64,000 nucleotides of DNA from Salinibacterium sp. TMP30 (lineage in GTDB: Bacteria > Actinomycetota > Actinomycetes > Actinomycetales > Microbacteriaceae): assembly GCF_038397785.1 (NCBI RefSeq), contig NZ_CP151642.1, positions 1,922,001 to 1,986,000 on the forward strand, given 5' to 3'. Position numbers and translations under genes: made by a program. This document shows, piece by piece, positions 35,434 to 43,087 of this stretch; the first letter of the stretch is position 1; each line of letters opens with the position of its first letter. The notes beneath the pieces are model-generated. The model was not told where the DNA came from and did not search any database. It worked only from the letters and a program-made list of their open reading frames with translations.

Positions 35434-35748
35434 TCAGCCTGCTTCAGCTTCGGCTTTCTCACCGTGCGAGACGATATCGCCGTCCTTGAACAGGATTCCC
35501 TGAGCAATCTCGCGCCATTTTGGTTTCGCGCGGAGCAAAAATTCCAGTTCCATACTGAAGTGCTTGTACTCCTCCCCCAAGGAGTCGAGCATGATTTCCC
35601 GCGCCGTGTCATCTTGTTCAACGGCAATGCGTTGCTCGTACCATCCGATTGCTTCCGCCTCTTCAGACAGGCTCGCGCACATCCGCGCGAAGGTCCGCAC
35701 TTCTGCGGAAAGCTCTTCCGGCGGCTCATGATATTGATCGGTGGTCAT
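35434..35748 (-). CDS. EncFtn-like (encapsulated-ferritin family) protein without targeting peptide
   Basis: This 104-residue all-helical protein resembles encapsulated ferritins (EncFtn), which assemble as annular decamers and oxidise Fe(II). It has Glu32 followed by WYEQR (36-40), and Glu59/Glu60 plus His63 in LGEEYKHF. This is the same spacing as the EncFtn ferroxidase ligands (Glu32, Glu62, His65 in the Rhodospirillum protein, from memory). Length fits the domain. The C-terminus is acidic (EKAEAEAG), with no encapsulin cargo-loading peptide visible, and no encapsulin gene lies in the window. ATG 35748 has AGGAG 6 nt upstream. It is convergent with the DEAD helicase gene. Confidence 0.6.
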   Translation of the reverse strand: MTTDQYHEPPEELSAEVRTFARMCASLSEEAEAIGWYEQRIAVEQDDTAREIMLDSLGEEYKHFSMELEFLLRAKPKWREIAQGILFKDGDIVSHGEKAEAEAG

Positions 35749-35905
35749 GGTGACTCCTCGTCATTTCGATGATCCAGATACCGCGCATATTACGCCCACC
35801 ATGCGAGCATTCCCCGCTACGCGATCATGCCTCTGGTCTTATTGGCAGAACAGGCGCACAATGAGAGAAACGTTCCTCAGCGCACGGTAGGCAAGGAGGA
35901 GAGCA

Positions 35906-36604
35906 ATGCCGGTGCATCAGAAGAACTATTCGCCAGAGTTCATGCCTGTTCTCTCAGCGGGGCGTCACAGAACCGCCCGCAGAGGTGGATGCTTCATGGA
36001 ATTCGCCTCCTACCTTGCCGGAGAAAAGTGGAGCGACCACCCCGCGTGTACGCACCGCGCACTGGCCCTTCTCGCGCGTTTGATCAACGATTGCACCTCT
36101 GACGGAGAACGGTCAGAGCTGGCAGAACTAATTCCTTCGGTGATCGGCTTGACAAGTGCCGACCCGCGAGTGGAACTCCTCATCGCGCTACGAGCCGCAT
36201 CAGCAGCGCTGCCGATTGCCAGCGAGGACCGTCAACGAGCTCTCGCAGTCGGCATCATTGCGACCCAGCAGCAGCTCGCTATGTGTGAGCCCGTTGCCGA
36301 GGCAAATCTGACACTCAGAGTCGCATCAGCTTTAGCTCAAGCACCGATTGCCGAACGTTGGGCTCGAAATTTCATCGCCGAGAACCATGTCGAACCTCGG
36401 GATCGCGCAGTTACGCGCATGACCGATTCCGTCATCCGCACGGCAGTGCTTGGCATCGCCCAGGCGTGCGCGCCCGGCACCGACGCGTGCATGCGAGCAC
36501 TGCTTCGTAGCGCAATCGAGGATTGCCGGAGGCTCGTTGACAACAAGTTCGCGGAGGCGCAGCCGAGCACGCCAGCCATCGCTACGCCAATCGCTGCCCG
36601 CTAA
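35906..36604 (+). CDS. Conserved actinobacterial hypothetical protein
   Basis: This 232-residue protein is of unknown function and predominantly helical, with five cysteines spread through it (including GGCF, PACTH, NDCTS, MCEP and QACAP). Its N-terminus MPVHQKNYSPEF and the YLAGEKWSDHPACTH segment look strongly conserved, as in related Microbacteriaceae. There is no signal peptide or membrane segment. ATG 35906 follows the strong AGGAGGAG site. It ends directly before a helicase-tail fossil. No function is assigned. Confidence 0.75.
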   Translation: MPVHQKNYSPEFMPVLSAGRHRTARRGGCFMEFASYLAGEKWSDHPACTHRALALLARLINDCTSDGERSELAELIPSVIGLTSADPRVELLIALRAASAALPIASEDRQRALAVGIIATQQQLAMCEPVAEANLTLRVASALAQAPIAERWARNFIAENHVEPRDRAVTRMTDSVIRTAVLGIAQACAPGTDACMRALLRSAIEDCRRLVDNKFAEAQPSTPAIATPIAAR

Positions 36605-36605
36605 G

Positions 36606-36737
36606 GAAACCTACTCATCGAGCCTGCACCTCTACACCGACCCCGATATTTCTGAAGTAACCGAGCGTGACTGGGTAATACGCGCACACGTCGCAGCGGT
36701 AGCGACGGTGCACTCGGGACACGGTCGCCACCCCTGA
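36606..36737 (+). pseudogene. Fossil copy of the C-terminal linker of the DEAD-box helicase
   Basis: The translation of this stretch begins ETYSSSLHLYTDPDISEVTE, which aligns with ETYSSSPHLYSELDIPEGTK of the helicase encoded at 35001 onward, with about 13 of 20 residues identical. The DNA is also similar (GAAACCTACTCATCGAGCC against GAAACGTACTCGTCGAGCC). No start, no helicase core and no tail are present. It is a decayed duplicate, left just after the stop of the hypothetical gene. Confidence 0.7.
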
Positions 36738-36742
36738 CCTGT

Positions 36743-37696
36743 CTACTTTCTTAGCGAGTCAGCGACGCTACGGAGCGCCGTCGCCGACTTGGTAAGGAGG
36801 CGCATTTCTCCCTCACTAAACGTGGTTTCCTTGATCGGGGTAGCCCCCGAAGCGCTCACGATGCAGGGCACCGAGAGCGCGACGCCGCTGAGCCCATGGA
36901 AGTCGGTGAGCACGGGAGCGACTGGCATTACAGAGTGTTTGTCGCCGAAAATCGCTTCGACGATATGGGCCGTGGACAGGCCGATTGCGTAGTTCGTCGC
37001 ACCCTTTCCTTCGATCACCTTGTAGGCGGCATCGCGGACGCCGATGGCGATTTCATCGAGCTCCGCTTGCGTCATCGGGGGGTGGCCCTCGCGTTCCCAC
37101 TCAAGAATTGGCACGCCGCCGATCGTAGCGCGCGACCATAGCGGGAACTCGGAGTCGCCGTGCTCTCCAATGATTGACGCGTGAACGCTGGAGGGCGAAA
37201 CACCAGCGCGTTCTGCGAGCTTCCACCGCAGTCGCGAAGTGTCGAGCACAGTGCCGGAAGCGAAAATGCGTTCGGGCGGAAGGCCCGATTGCTCTTGCGC
37301 GAGCACCGTAAGCACATCGCAGGGGTTTGTCACGAGGACATAGATCGCGTTGGGAGCGACCTCCATGAGCTGAGGCATCATAGAACCAAGAATGCGGGCG
37401 TTAACGTCGGCAAGCTCAATGCGGGACTGGCCAGGGTTCTGCTTTGCACCAGCGGTGATCACGACGACGTGCGAGCCCTTGACGACAGAGATGTCACTTC
37501 CGCCCATAATTTGACTTGACCCCGTGAATTGCGTGCCGTGGGCTAGGTCGAGCACTTCGGCATCCACTTTTTTCGTAGCGATGTCATACAACGCGATCTG
37601 GCGGGCCGACCCCCTGATTAGGGCTGCATAGGCGGCGCTTGCGCCCACGCTGCCGGCTCCAACAATGGTCAGCTTTGAGTTCTCGACTACGCTCAT
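36743..37696 (-). CDS. ldh: L-lactate dehydrogenase
   Basis: This 317-residue NAD-dependent enzyme interconverts pyruvate and L-lactate. The Rossmann motif VGAGSVGASAAYAAL lies near residue 12, followed by DLAHGTQF, TAGAKQNPGQSRIEL (substrate-loop Arg), VTNPCDVLT and the catalytic His in GEHGDSEFPLWS. The Gln in the PGQSR loop indicates lactate rather than malate specificity. ATG 37696 is probably leaderless: CACACT on the minus strand ends 6 nt before it. It is transcribed alone, convergent with the hypothetical gene. Confidence 0.93.
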   Translation of the reverse strand: MSVVENSKLTIVGAGSVGASAAYAALIRGSARQIALYDIATKKVDAEVLDLAHGTQFTGSSQIMGGSDISVVKGSHVVVITAGAKQNPGQSRIELADVNARILGSMMPQLMEVAPNAIYVLVTNPCDVLTVLAQEQSGLPPERIFASGTVLDTSRLRWKLAERAGVSPSSVHASIIGEHGDSEFPLWSRATIGGVPILEWEREGHPPMTQAELDEIAIGVRDAAYKVIEGKGATNYAIGLSTAHIVEAIFGDKHSVMPVAPVLTDFHGLSGVALSVPCIVSASGATPIKETTFSEGEMRLLTKSATALRSVADSLRK

Positions 37697-37794
37697 GTTT
37701 TTAGTGTGCCACGGCCGCTGATTTTTGTACGTGAACAAGATCCGGCCCGGCCTCTACGGGGACGTCCAATCGATCGACATCTCGTTTTCGCCAA

Positions 37795-38967
37795 CTAGGC
37801 CGTCATCGCCTTCGCAAGCTCAGCGACAATCCGTTCCAAGATGGGGCGCGCTGTCGCAACATTCACACGAATATGACCCGCGCCGACAGCGCCATAACCG
37901 ACACCACCATTGACGCGGATGCCCGCCCTCGTCGCCAACATCTCAGCGAGCTCTGGCTCATCCGAATACGCACGCAAGTCGAGCCACGCCAGATAGGTGC
38001 CCTGCATGGGAGCCATCTGCGCCTCGGGGAGTTGCTCTGCGAGCGCTGACCGCAGGTACTCAATGTTTCCCTCGATGTATTCCCGCACCTCGGCAAGCCA
38101 CGGCTCGCCGCCACTGTAGGCCGCCGTGTTCAGGCGCATGCCCGGAGTGCTTGCCCCATGCGATGCCATCCACCCGATCGTTTCCCAGCGCTTACGGTCG
38201 GCGTCATTGCTGAGGATGATCTGCGCGCACTTGAGCCCGGGGAGATTGAACGCCTTCGACGGACTGGTCGCAGTGATCGCAACCCGTGCCCCGGCATCTG
38301 AAACACTCGCCAGCGGCACGTGACGGTTGCCAAACAGAGTGAGCGGCGAGTGAATCTCATCACTAAAAACACGAGCACCATGAGCGTCAGCAACGTCGGC
38401 GAGCGCCAACAACTCTTGGTGCGTGAATACTTTGCCAGTGGGGTTGCCAGGGTTGGCGAGCACGAGCAGGTTAGCGCCTGCGGCAAAGTGCGTCGCGATG
38501 TTGTCGAGGTCGAGAGTGAAGCTGCCATCGTCGCCGCGGAGCATGGGTGATTCGATGACCTCGCGTTCGAAGGACTTCGGAAGCATCAAGAACGGCATAT
38601 AGGCCGGGGTGGGCACGATCACGGCAGCACCGGGTGTGCTGAACTCAAGGATCGCGAGTTCAAGCCCCTTCAGCACGTCAGCAAGTGGGAAGATATCCGC
38701 GGCGTCAACGGCCCAGCCATAATGTTCCTGATGCCAAGTCGCTGTCGCTGCGCTCATCTCCCGGGCGACTGACTCATTGGGGTAGCCGAATTCGAGACGC
38801 TCAGCGATTGATGCCCACTCTGAGAGTACCGCTGGCGCCGTGCCAAAATCCATCTCTGCAACGCCCGCGCAGAGCAGTTCCCCTTCGGGCGCGGTCCATT
38901 TGTTGCTTCCGCGACTGCGCAGAAGTTCGGGGGTAAGGGCATTCCACTGTTCGGCGTTGCTGGGCAT
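37795..38967 (-). CDS. PatB/MalY-type PLP aminotransferase or cystathionine beta-lyase
   Basis: This 390-residue fold-type I PLP enzyme has LVLANPGNPTGKVFT (cofactor site), RVFSDEIHSPLTL (Asp pairing the pyridine N) and the Schiff-base Lys in SPSKAFNLPGLKCAQII. The pattern DEIHSPL and SPSKAFN is characteristic of MalY/PatB C-S lyases, which cleave cystathionine or cysteine conjugates. ATG 38967 has AGGAG 6 nt upstream. It follows the PHP phosphoesterase by 8 bp on the same strand, so the two are co-transcribed. Confidence 0.87.
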   Translation of the reverse strand: MPSNAEQWNALTPELLRSRGSNKWTAPEGELLCAGVAEMDFGTAPAVLSEWASIAERLEFGYPNESVAREMSAATATWHQEHYGWAVDAADIFPLADVLKGLELAILEFSTPGAAVIVPTPAYMPFLMLPKSFEREVIESPMLRGDDGSFTLDLDNIATHFAAGANLLVLANPGNPTGKVFTHQELLALADVADAHGARVFSDEIHSPLTLFGNRHVPLASVSDAGARVAITATSPSKAFNLPGLKCAQIILSNDADRKRWETIGWMASHGASTPGMRLNTAAYSGGEPWLAEVREYIEGNIEYLRSALAEQLPEAQMAPMQGTYLAWLDLRAYSDEPELAEMLATRAGIRVNGGVGYGAVGAGHIRVNVATARPILERIVAELAKAMTA

Positions 38968-38975
38968 AAGTTCTC

Positions 38976-39848
38976 CTACTCGGTGGGCTTAGCGTTGGCG
39001 ATGTACGGCTGTGAGCCGGTTGCCCGCGCAATAATTTTGTCGAGCACTTCTGGTTCGGTGGTGTTCTCTCCCAGACGGTTGGGCTTTCCCATACCGTGAT
39101 AATCGCTGGCTCCGGTGGCTTCAAGCCCATACTTGGCGCACAGGCCGAGCAAAAATTCGCGGCCCTCTGGCGAGTTGTCGCGATGGTTGACTTCAAGCCC
39201 GAAGAGGCCTTCGTCTGCTAACGACTTAATCACGGATCCGGTGAGTTGACGATATTTTCCGTGGGCGGCCGGATGCGCGAGCACAGGCACTCCGCCCGCC
39301 GCAATGATCATCTTCACTCCCTCGAGCGGGCTCGGAGCGTAGTACTTCTCGTAGTAGCCACCCTGCCAGTGCAGGATGCTCTCAAACGCCGCACTGCGGT
39401 TGGCGACGTGACCTTTGCGAACGAGCGCGTCGGCAATGTGCGGCCGCCCGAGCGTTGTTCCGTCTGACGATTCGGCGAGCACGTCATCCCAGCTCAGGTC
39501 GTAGTCCTGGGAGATTCGGTCGACGATGCGTTCCGCACGGCGAAGTCGTCCATCTCGAATGCGGGCAGTTTCGGTGACAATTGTTCGGTCGAGGGGATCG
39601 AAAAGGTAGGCGAGCACGTGCACACTCGCCGGACCGTAGTTGGTGCTCAATTCCATACCCGGGATCACGCTGATTCCTGAGGCTGTGGCGGCAACGATTG
39701 CCTCTTGCCACCCCGCCGTGGAGTCGTGATCGGTGAGCGCGACAGTTCCGAGCCCAGCGTGCTTGGCAGATCGAATCAACTGGGTGGGGGTCTCGGTGCC
39801 GTCGGACACCGCACTGTGAGTGTGCAGGTCGATCGGTATGTTGCGCAT
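38976..39848 (-). CDS. PHP domain phosphoesterase (RNase AM / TrpH-like)
   Basis: This 290-residue PHP-family metal-dependent phosphoesterase has DLHTHSAVSDG near residue 7, LTDHDS near 38, PGMELS near 66, and HPAAHG and GASDYHG further on. These supply the trinuclear metal site. E. coli YciV/TrpH relatives hydrolyse 3',5'-nucleoside bisphosphates and trim RNA 5' ends. ATG 39848 has no SD; TAGGCT on the minus strand (plus 39855-39860) ends 6 nt before it. It is separated from the divergent EEP gene by only 33 bp. Confidence 0.87.
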   Translation of the reverse strand: MRNIPIDLHTHSAVSDGTETPTQLIRSAKHAGLGTVALTDHDSTAGWQEAIVAATASGISVIPGMELSTNYGPASVHVLAYLFDPLDRTIVTETARIRDGRLRRAERIVDRISQDYDLSWDDVLAESSDGTTLGRPHIADALVRKGHVANRSAAFESILHWQGGYYEKYYAPSPLEGVKMIIAAGGVPVLAHPAAHGKYRQLTGSVIKSLADEGLFGLEVNHRDNSPEGREFLLGLCAKYGLEATGASDYHGMGKPNRLGENTTEPEVLDKIIARATGSQPYIANAKPTE

Positions 39849-39881
39849 TGTGCAAGCCTATTGCTCTAGGGTGAGGTCGCT
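39849..39881. promoter_or_regulatory. 33-bp divergent promoter space
   Basis: It holds a minus-strand -10 (TAGGCT at 39860-39855) with 6 nt to the PHP ATG. On the plus strand a -10-like TAGGGT lies ahead of GAGG and the ATG at 39882. The two -35 regions must overlap the opposite promoter or gene. Confidence 0.5.
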
Positions 39882-40895
39882 ATGTTTCAACGCATCCTTG
39901 CAGCGACCTTTATTGTTGCTATCGCCGCCGCGCTTATTGTCGCGGCCTGGCCACAGCTGTTTTCCCTTGAGCAGACCGCGGGGATCGCCCAGGTGGTATC
40001 GCTGCGCGGACTCGCTGCCTCAGTGGCCTTTGTCGCGGTGTTGGGGCTAACACTGATCGCGTTACTTTCGGTGCGTATGCACCGGTTCACGGCATCCCTC
40101 GCCGTTGTTGCCCTCGCGTTCTGTGCACTCAACCTGGTGGTCCTCGCGACGCGCGGTTTCGGCAGTCCCGGTTTTGAGACCAAGGCTGAGGGAGATGTCA
40201 CGGTGCTGTCGTGGAACACGCTGGGTGATGCGCCGGGTGCTGCAACCATCGCCGAGCTTGCGCTCATGAATGATGCGGATGTTGTGGCCCTGCCTGAGAC
40301 CACCCGCGAGTTGGGCTTCGAAATTGCCCAGTTGATGGCGGATGGCAATCGCCCGATGTGGGTGCACACGCTGGCCTATGACGAGGTATCAAAGTCTCGC
40401 TCGACGACGATTCTGATTAGCGTGGATCTGGGCGAATACATCATTGACGAGTCATCCCGCACGACCTCGACATTGCCCAGTCTCGTGGCGGTTCCCCAGA
40501 ACGGCCAAGGTCCGACGCTTGTCGCCGTGCATGCTGTTGCCCCGATTAGAGGGGAAATGTCCAACTGGCGCAGCGATCTTGAGTGGATCGCGGAACAGTG
40601 CCGCTTGAGCAACATCATCCTCGCCGGCGACTTCAACTCGACGCTCGACCACTACGCCGCGCTGGTCGACGGCAGCGATTTCGCGTTAGGAAGCTGCACT
40701 GATGCCGCATCGGCCACCGACAATGCGGCGATCGGCACTTGGCCGACGCAATTGCCGTCGCTACTGGGTGCCCCCATCGACCACGTTATGACCTCGAGCG
40801 ATTGGTCGGTGACAGGAATGCGCGTCATCGAGTCTCACGATGGTCACGGAAGCGACCACCGGCCTATCTTGGCCACCCTCTCGCCAACCCAATAG
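39882..40895 (+). CDS. Membrane-anchored endonuclease/exonuclease/phosphatase (EEP) family protein
   Basis: This 337-residue protein has three N-terminal hydrophobic segments (residues about 5-24, 40-62 and 68-90), then an EEP domain. The domain has SWNTLGDA, VVALPETTRE, ILAGDFNST and HVMTSSDW, with the catalytic GSDHRPILATL at the C-terminus. The active-site Asn, Glu, Asp and His residues are all visible. It probably acts outside the membrane on nucleic acid or a phosphodiester. Known EEP enzymes cover DNases, sphingomyelinases and inositol phosphatases, so the substrate stays open. ATG 39882 has GAGG 5-6 nt upstream. Confidence 0.83.
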   Translation: MFQRILAATFIVAIAAALIVAAWPQLFSLEQTAGIAQVVSLRGLAASVAFVAVLGLTLIALLSVRMHRFTASLAVVALAFCALNLVVLATRGFGSPGFETKAEGDVTVLSWNTLGDAPGAATIAELALMNDADVVALPETTRELGFEIAQLMADGNRPMWVHTLAYDEVSKSRSTTILISVDLGEYIIDESSRTTSTLPSLVAVPQNGQGPTLVAVHAVAPIRGEMSNWRSDLEWIAEQCRLSNIILAGDFNSTLDHYAALVDGSDFALGSCTDAASATDNAAIGTWPTQLPSLLGAPIDHVMTSSDWSVTGMRVIESHDGHGSDHRPILATLSPTQ

Positions 40896-40929
40896 TGTCT
40901 TTTGGTGTTCCAGGGGCGACACTAGAGGT

Positions 40930-42408
40930 ATGGCAGATTCATCAACACCCAGCCCCCGCGCGACCTCCAACCGCTCGACAACCCCCCAGTCTTCGGGTTT
41001 CTCCGACTACATCTCTTCCGGATGGGCTGAGCGCGTCGAGGTCGACGTAATTCCGCGCGATCAAGCAGCATTTGCTGCAGACCGTCGCGCACGACTTTCG
41101 CAGCTGCACACGGGCAAGCGACTGATTGTTCCCGCCGGGGCTGCGAAAGTGCGCTCCAATGACACCGATTACCCGTTCCGCGCACATTCCACGTTCGCGC
41201 ACCTCACTGGCTGGGGTTCGGATGCCGTCTCCGGCAGTGTGCTCGTGATGGAACCGACCGATGCCGGGCACACCGCCACTCTCTACTTCCGCCCCGCTGC
41301 ACGCCGCGACACTAGCGAGTTTTATGCAAACCCGGATGTTGGAGAATTCTGGACCGGCCCACGTCCGTCACTCAGCAACGTAGCCACCGATCTCGGCCTC
41401 GCGACTCTGCCGCTGGCCGACTTCGAGGGTGTGCTTGACCTCGTCGACGCCGGTACCCTCATCGTTCGCGATGCTGATCGTAATGTCACCGACCAGGTTG
41501 ATGGTCGCCGACTACTGACGGCCGATTCCGAAGCTCTTGAACACGACAGTGACGATGACCTCAGCCGTGACTTGAGTGAGCTGCGTCTCGTCAAAGATGC
41601 GTACGAAGTTGCCGAGATGCGCAATGCCGTCAACGCAACCCAGCAGGGCTTCAACGACGTCATCGCTGACCTGCCCAACATTGTTGAGCACGCCCGCGGT
41701 GAACGGCTTGTCGAGGGCACCTTCAATCGCCGGGCACGAGCCGAGGGCAACACTGTCGGCTACGACACGATCGCTGCTTCAGGACCACACGCGTGCGTGC
41801 TGCACTGGACCCGCAACGACGGCCCGGTAAAGCCCGGCGATCTGATCCTGATCGATGCCGGTATTGAGCTCGACAGCTACTACACGGCTGATATCACTCG
41901 CACCCTGCCCATCAGCGGAAGTTTCACCGAGATTCAGCGCCGTGTGTACAACGCTGTGTTGGAAGCGGCAGATGCCGCATTTGCGATCGTGCGTCCCGGA
42001 ATCAAGTTCCGTGACATCCACGCCGAAGCGATGCGCGTAATCGCTGAGAAGACCGCTGAGTGGGGCCTGCTGCCCGTTTCTGCCGAAGAGTCAATGCTTC
42101 CGGATAACCAGTTCCACCGTCGCTACATGGTGCACGGAACTAGCCACCACCTCGGCATTGACGTGCACGACTGCGCTGCAGCGCGTCGCGACATGTACCT
42201 CGACGGCGTGCTTGAGCCCGGCATGGTCTTCACGATCGAACCCGGCCTCTACTTTCAGCCGGATGACATCACCGTTCCCGAGGAGTACCGCGGCATCGGT
42301 GTGCGCATCGAAGACGACATTCTGGTGACAGAAGATGGTGCCGAAAACATGTCGGTCAACATCCCTCGCACCGCGGATGCCGTGGAAGCCTGGATCGCGC
42401 GCTCCTAG
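40930..42408 (+). CDS. pepP: Xaa-Pro aminopeptidase (aminopeptidase P, M24B)
   Basis: This 492-residue dimetal peptidase removes N-terminal residues ahead of proline. After the N-terminal creatinase-like domain (about 40-190), the M24 domain shows the ligands Asp/Asp in LIDAGIELDSYYTADITRT, His in HGTSHHLGIDVHD, and Glu in FTIEPGLYF and GVRIEDDILV. The Ser/Thr-rich first 30 residues are probably disordered. ATG 40930 opens the protein; an in-frame extension upstream overlaps the EEP gene and is rejected. A strong hairpin lies just after the stop. Confidence 0.92.
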   Translation: MADSSTPSPRATSNRSTTPQSSGFSDYISSGWAERVEVDVIPRDQAAFAADRRARLSQLHTGKRLIVPAGAAKVRSNDTDYPFRAHSTFAHLTGWGSDAVSGSVLVMEPTDAGHTATLYFRPAARRDTSEFYANPDVGEFWTGPRPSLSNVATDLGLATLPLADFEGVLDLVDAGTLIVRDADRNVTDQVDGRRLLTADSEALEHDSDDDLSRDLSELRLVKDAYEVAEMRNAVNATQQGFNDVIADLPNIVEHARGERLVEGTFNRRARAEGNTVGYDTIAASGPHACVLHWTRNDGPVKPGDLILIDAGIELDSYYTADITRTLPISGSFTEIQRRVYNAVLEAADAAFAIVRPGIKFRDIHAEAMRVIAEKTAEWGLLPVSAEESMLPDNQFHRRYMVHGTSHHLGIDVHDCAAARRDMYLDGVLEPGMVFTIEPGLYFQPDDITVPEEYRGIGVRIEDDILVTEDGAENMSVNIPRTADAVEAWIARS

Positions 42409-42413
42409 TTCTG

Positions 42414-42448
42414 GAGGCGCGCATCAGCGAAAGCTCGGTGCGCGCCTC
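42414..42448. terminator. Hairpin between convergent pepP and stress-protein genes
   Basis: A perfect 9-bp stem, GAGGCGCGC (42414-42422) with GCGCGCCTC (42440-42448), encloses a loop that itself holds AGC-GAAA-GCT. There is no T tract, so termination efficiency is uncertain. It lies directly behind the pepP stop and before the convergent stop at 42473. Confidence 0.55.
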
Positions 42449-42472
42449 GCCAGTGCGGGCTATGAGTTCGCG

Positions 42473-43051
42473 CTATTTGGCATTCTCGTCGGAGTCATTG
42501 CTGTCGATCGTGTCTGACGAGCTTGGCACGTGCGGTGCAGCGTGCACACCGTGCATCCCCGGAGCGGCGGTGCCGAGAATGCCGTGCGCCTTAGCTGTGC
42601 GGTCGGGCGAAATGATGATCTCGTAGCGGTCGGCGATGAGTTGTGACGTCGCCGCGTAATCGCGACGCTTGCGCATTATGGAGTAGTTGACGACCCCGAA
42701 GATCATTCCGATACCTGCACCGGTAAGGATTGCAGCGAAGAAGATGCCCACCTGTTGAGGCGTAACAGGCGCAATGATGGTGGTAATCAGGCCGAAGAAT
42801 AGCCCGAGCCAGGCTCCGGTGGTTGCTCCAGCGAGTGCTGCACGGCCATAGCTCAATCGGGTCGTAACCACTTCGACGGTGGTGAGGTCGCGGCCGACGA
42901 TAGCAATGCTCTTGACGTCGAACTCTGCCTTGGCGAGTCGGTTGATAACGTTTTGGGCGTCGACATAGCTGTCATAGGTGCCGAGGACGTCTCCGCGCGG
43001 CACGCTCGTCTGGGGTGCGGCGCGGCGGGAAAATCCACTGAAGTTACTCAT
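42473..43051 (-). CDS. General stress protein (YflT/17M-like domain) with glycine zipper-type membrane segments
   Basis: This 192-residue protein has a YflT-like N-terminal domain (GTYDSYVDAQNVINRLAKAE followed by VKSIAIVGRDL, about residues 24-55). Two Gly/Ala-rich hydrophobic segments (about 70-95 and 100-125) follow, then a polar tail. Relatives are induced by general stress; the molecular role is unknown. ATG 43051 is probably leaderless: GACAAT (plus 43058-43063) ends 6 nt before it. It is divergent from the MgtE-N/CBS gene over 36 bp. Confidence 0.78.
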   Translation of the reverse strand: MSNFSGFSRRAAPQTSVPRGDVLGTYDSYVDAQNVINRLAKAEFDVKSIAIVGRDLTTVEVVTTRLSYGRAALAGATTGAWLGLFFGLITTIIAPVTPQQVGIFFAAILTGAGIGMIFGVVNYSIMRKRRDYAATSQLIADRYEIIISPDRTAKAHGILGTAAPGMHGVHAAPHVPSSSDTIDSNDSDENAK

Positions 43052-43087
43052 CGGTTCATTGTCCCATGCGGGGGTAGGGTTTTAGTT
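43052..43087. promoter_or_regulatory. 36-bp divergent promoter space with two -10 boxes
   Basis: A minus-strand GACAAT lies at 43063-43058, 6 nt from the ATG at 43051. A plus-strand TAGGGT lies at 43075-43080, 7 nt from the GTG at 43088. No SD is visible for either gene, and the promoters must overlap. Confidence 0.5.
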
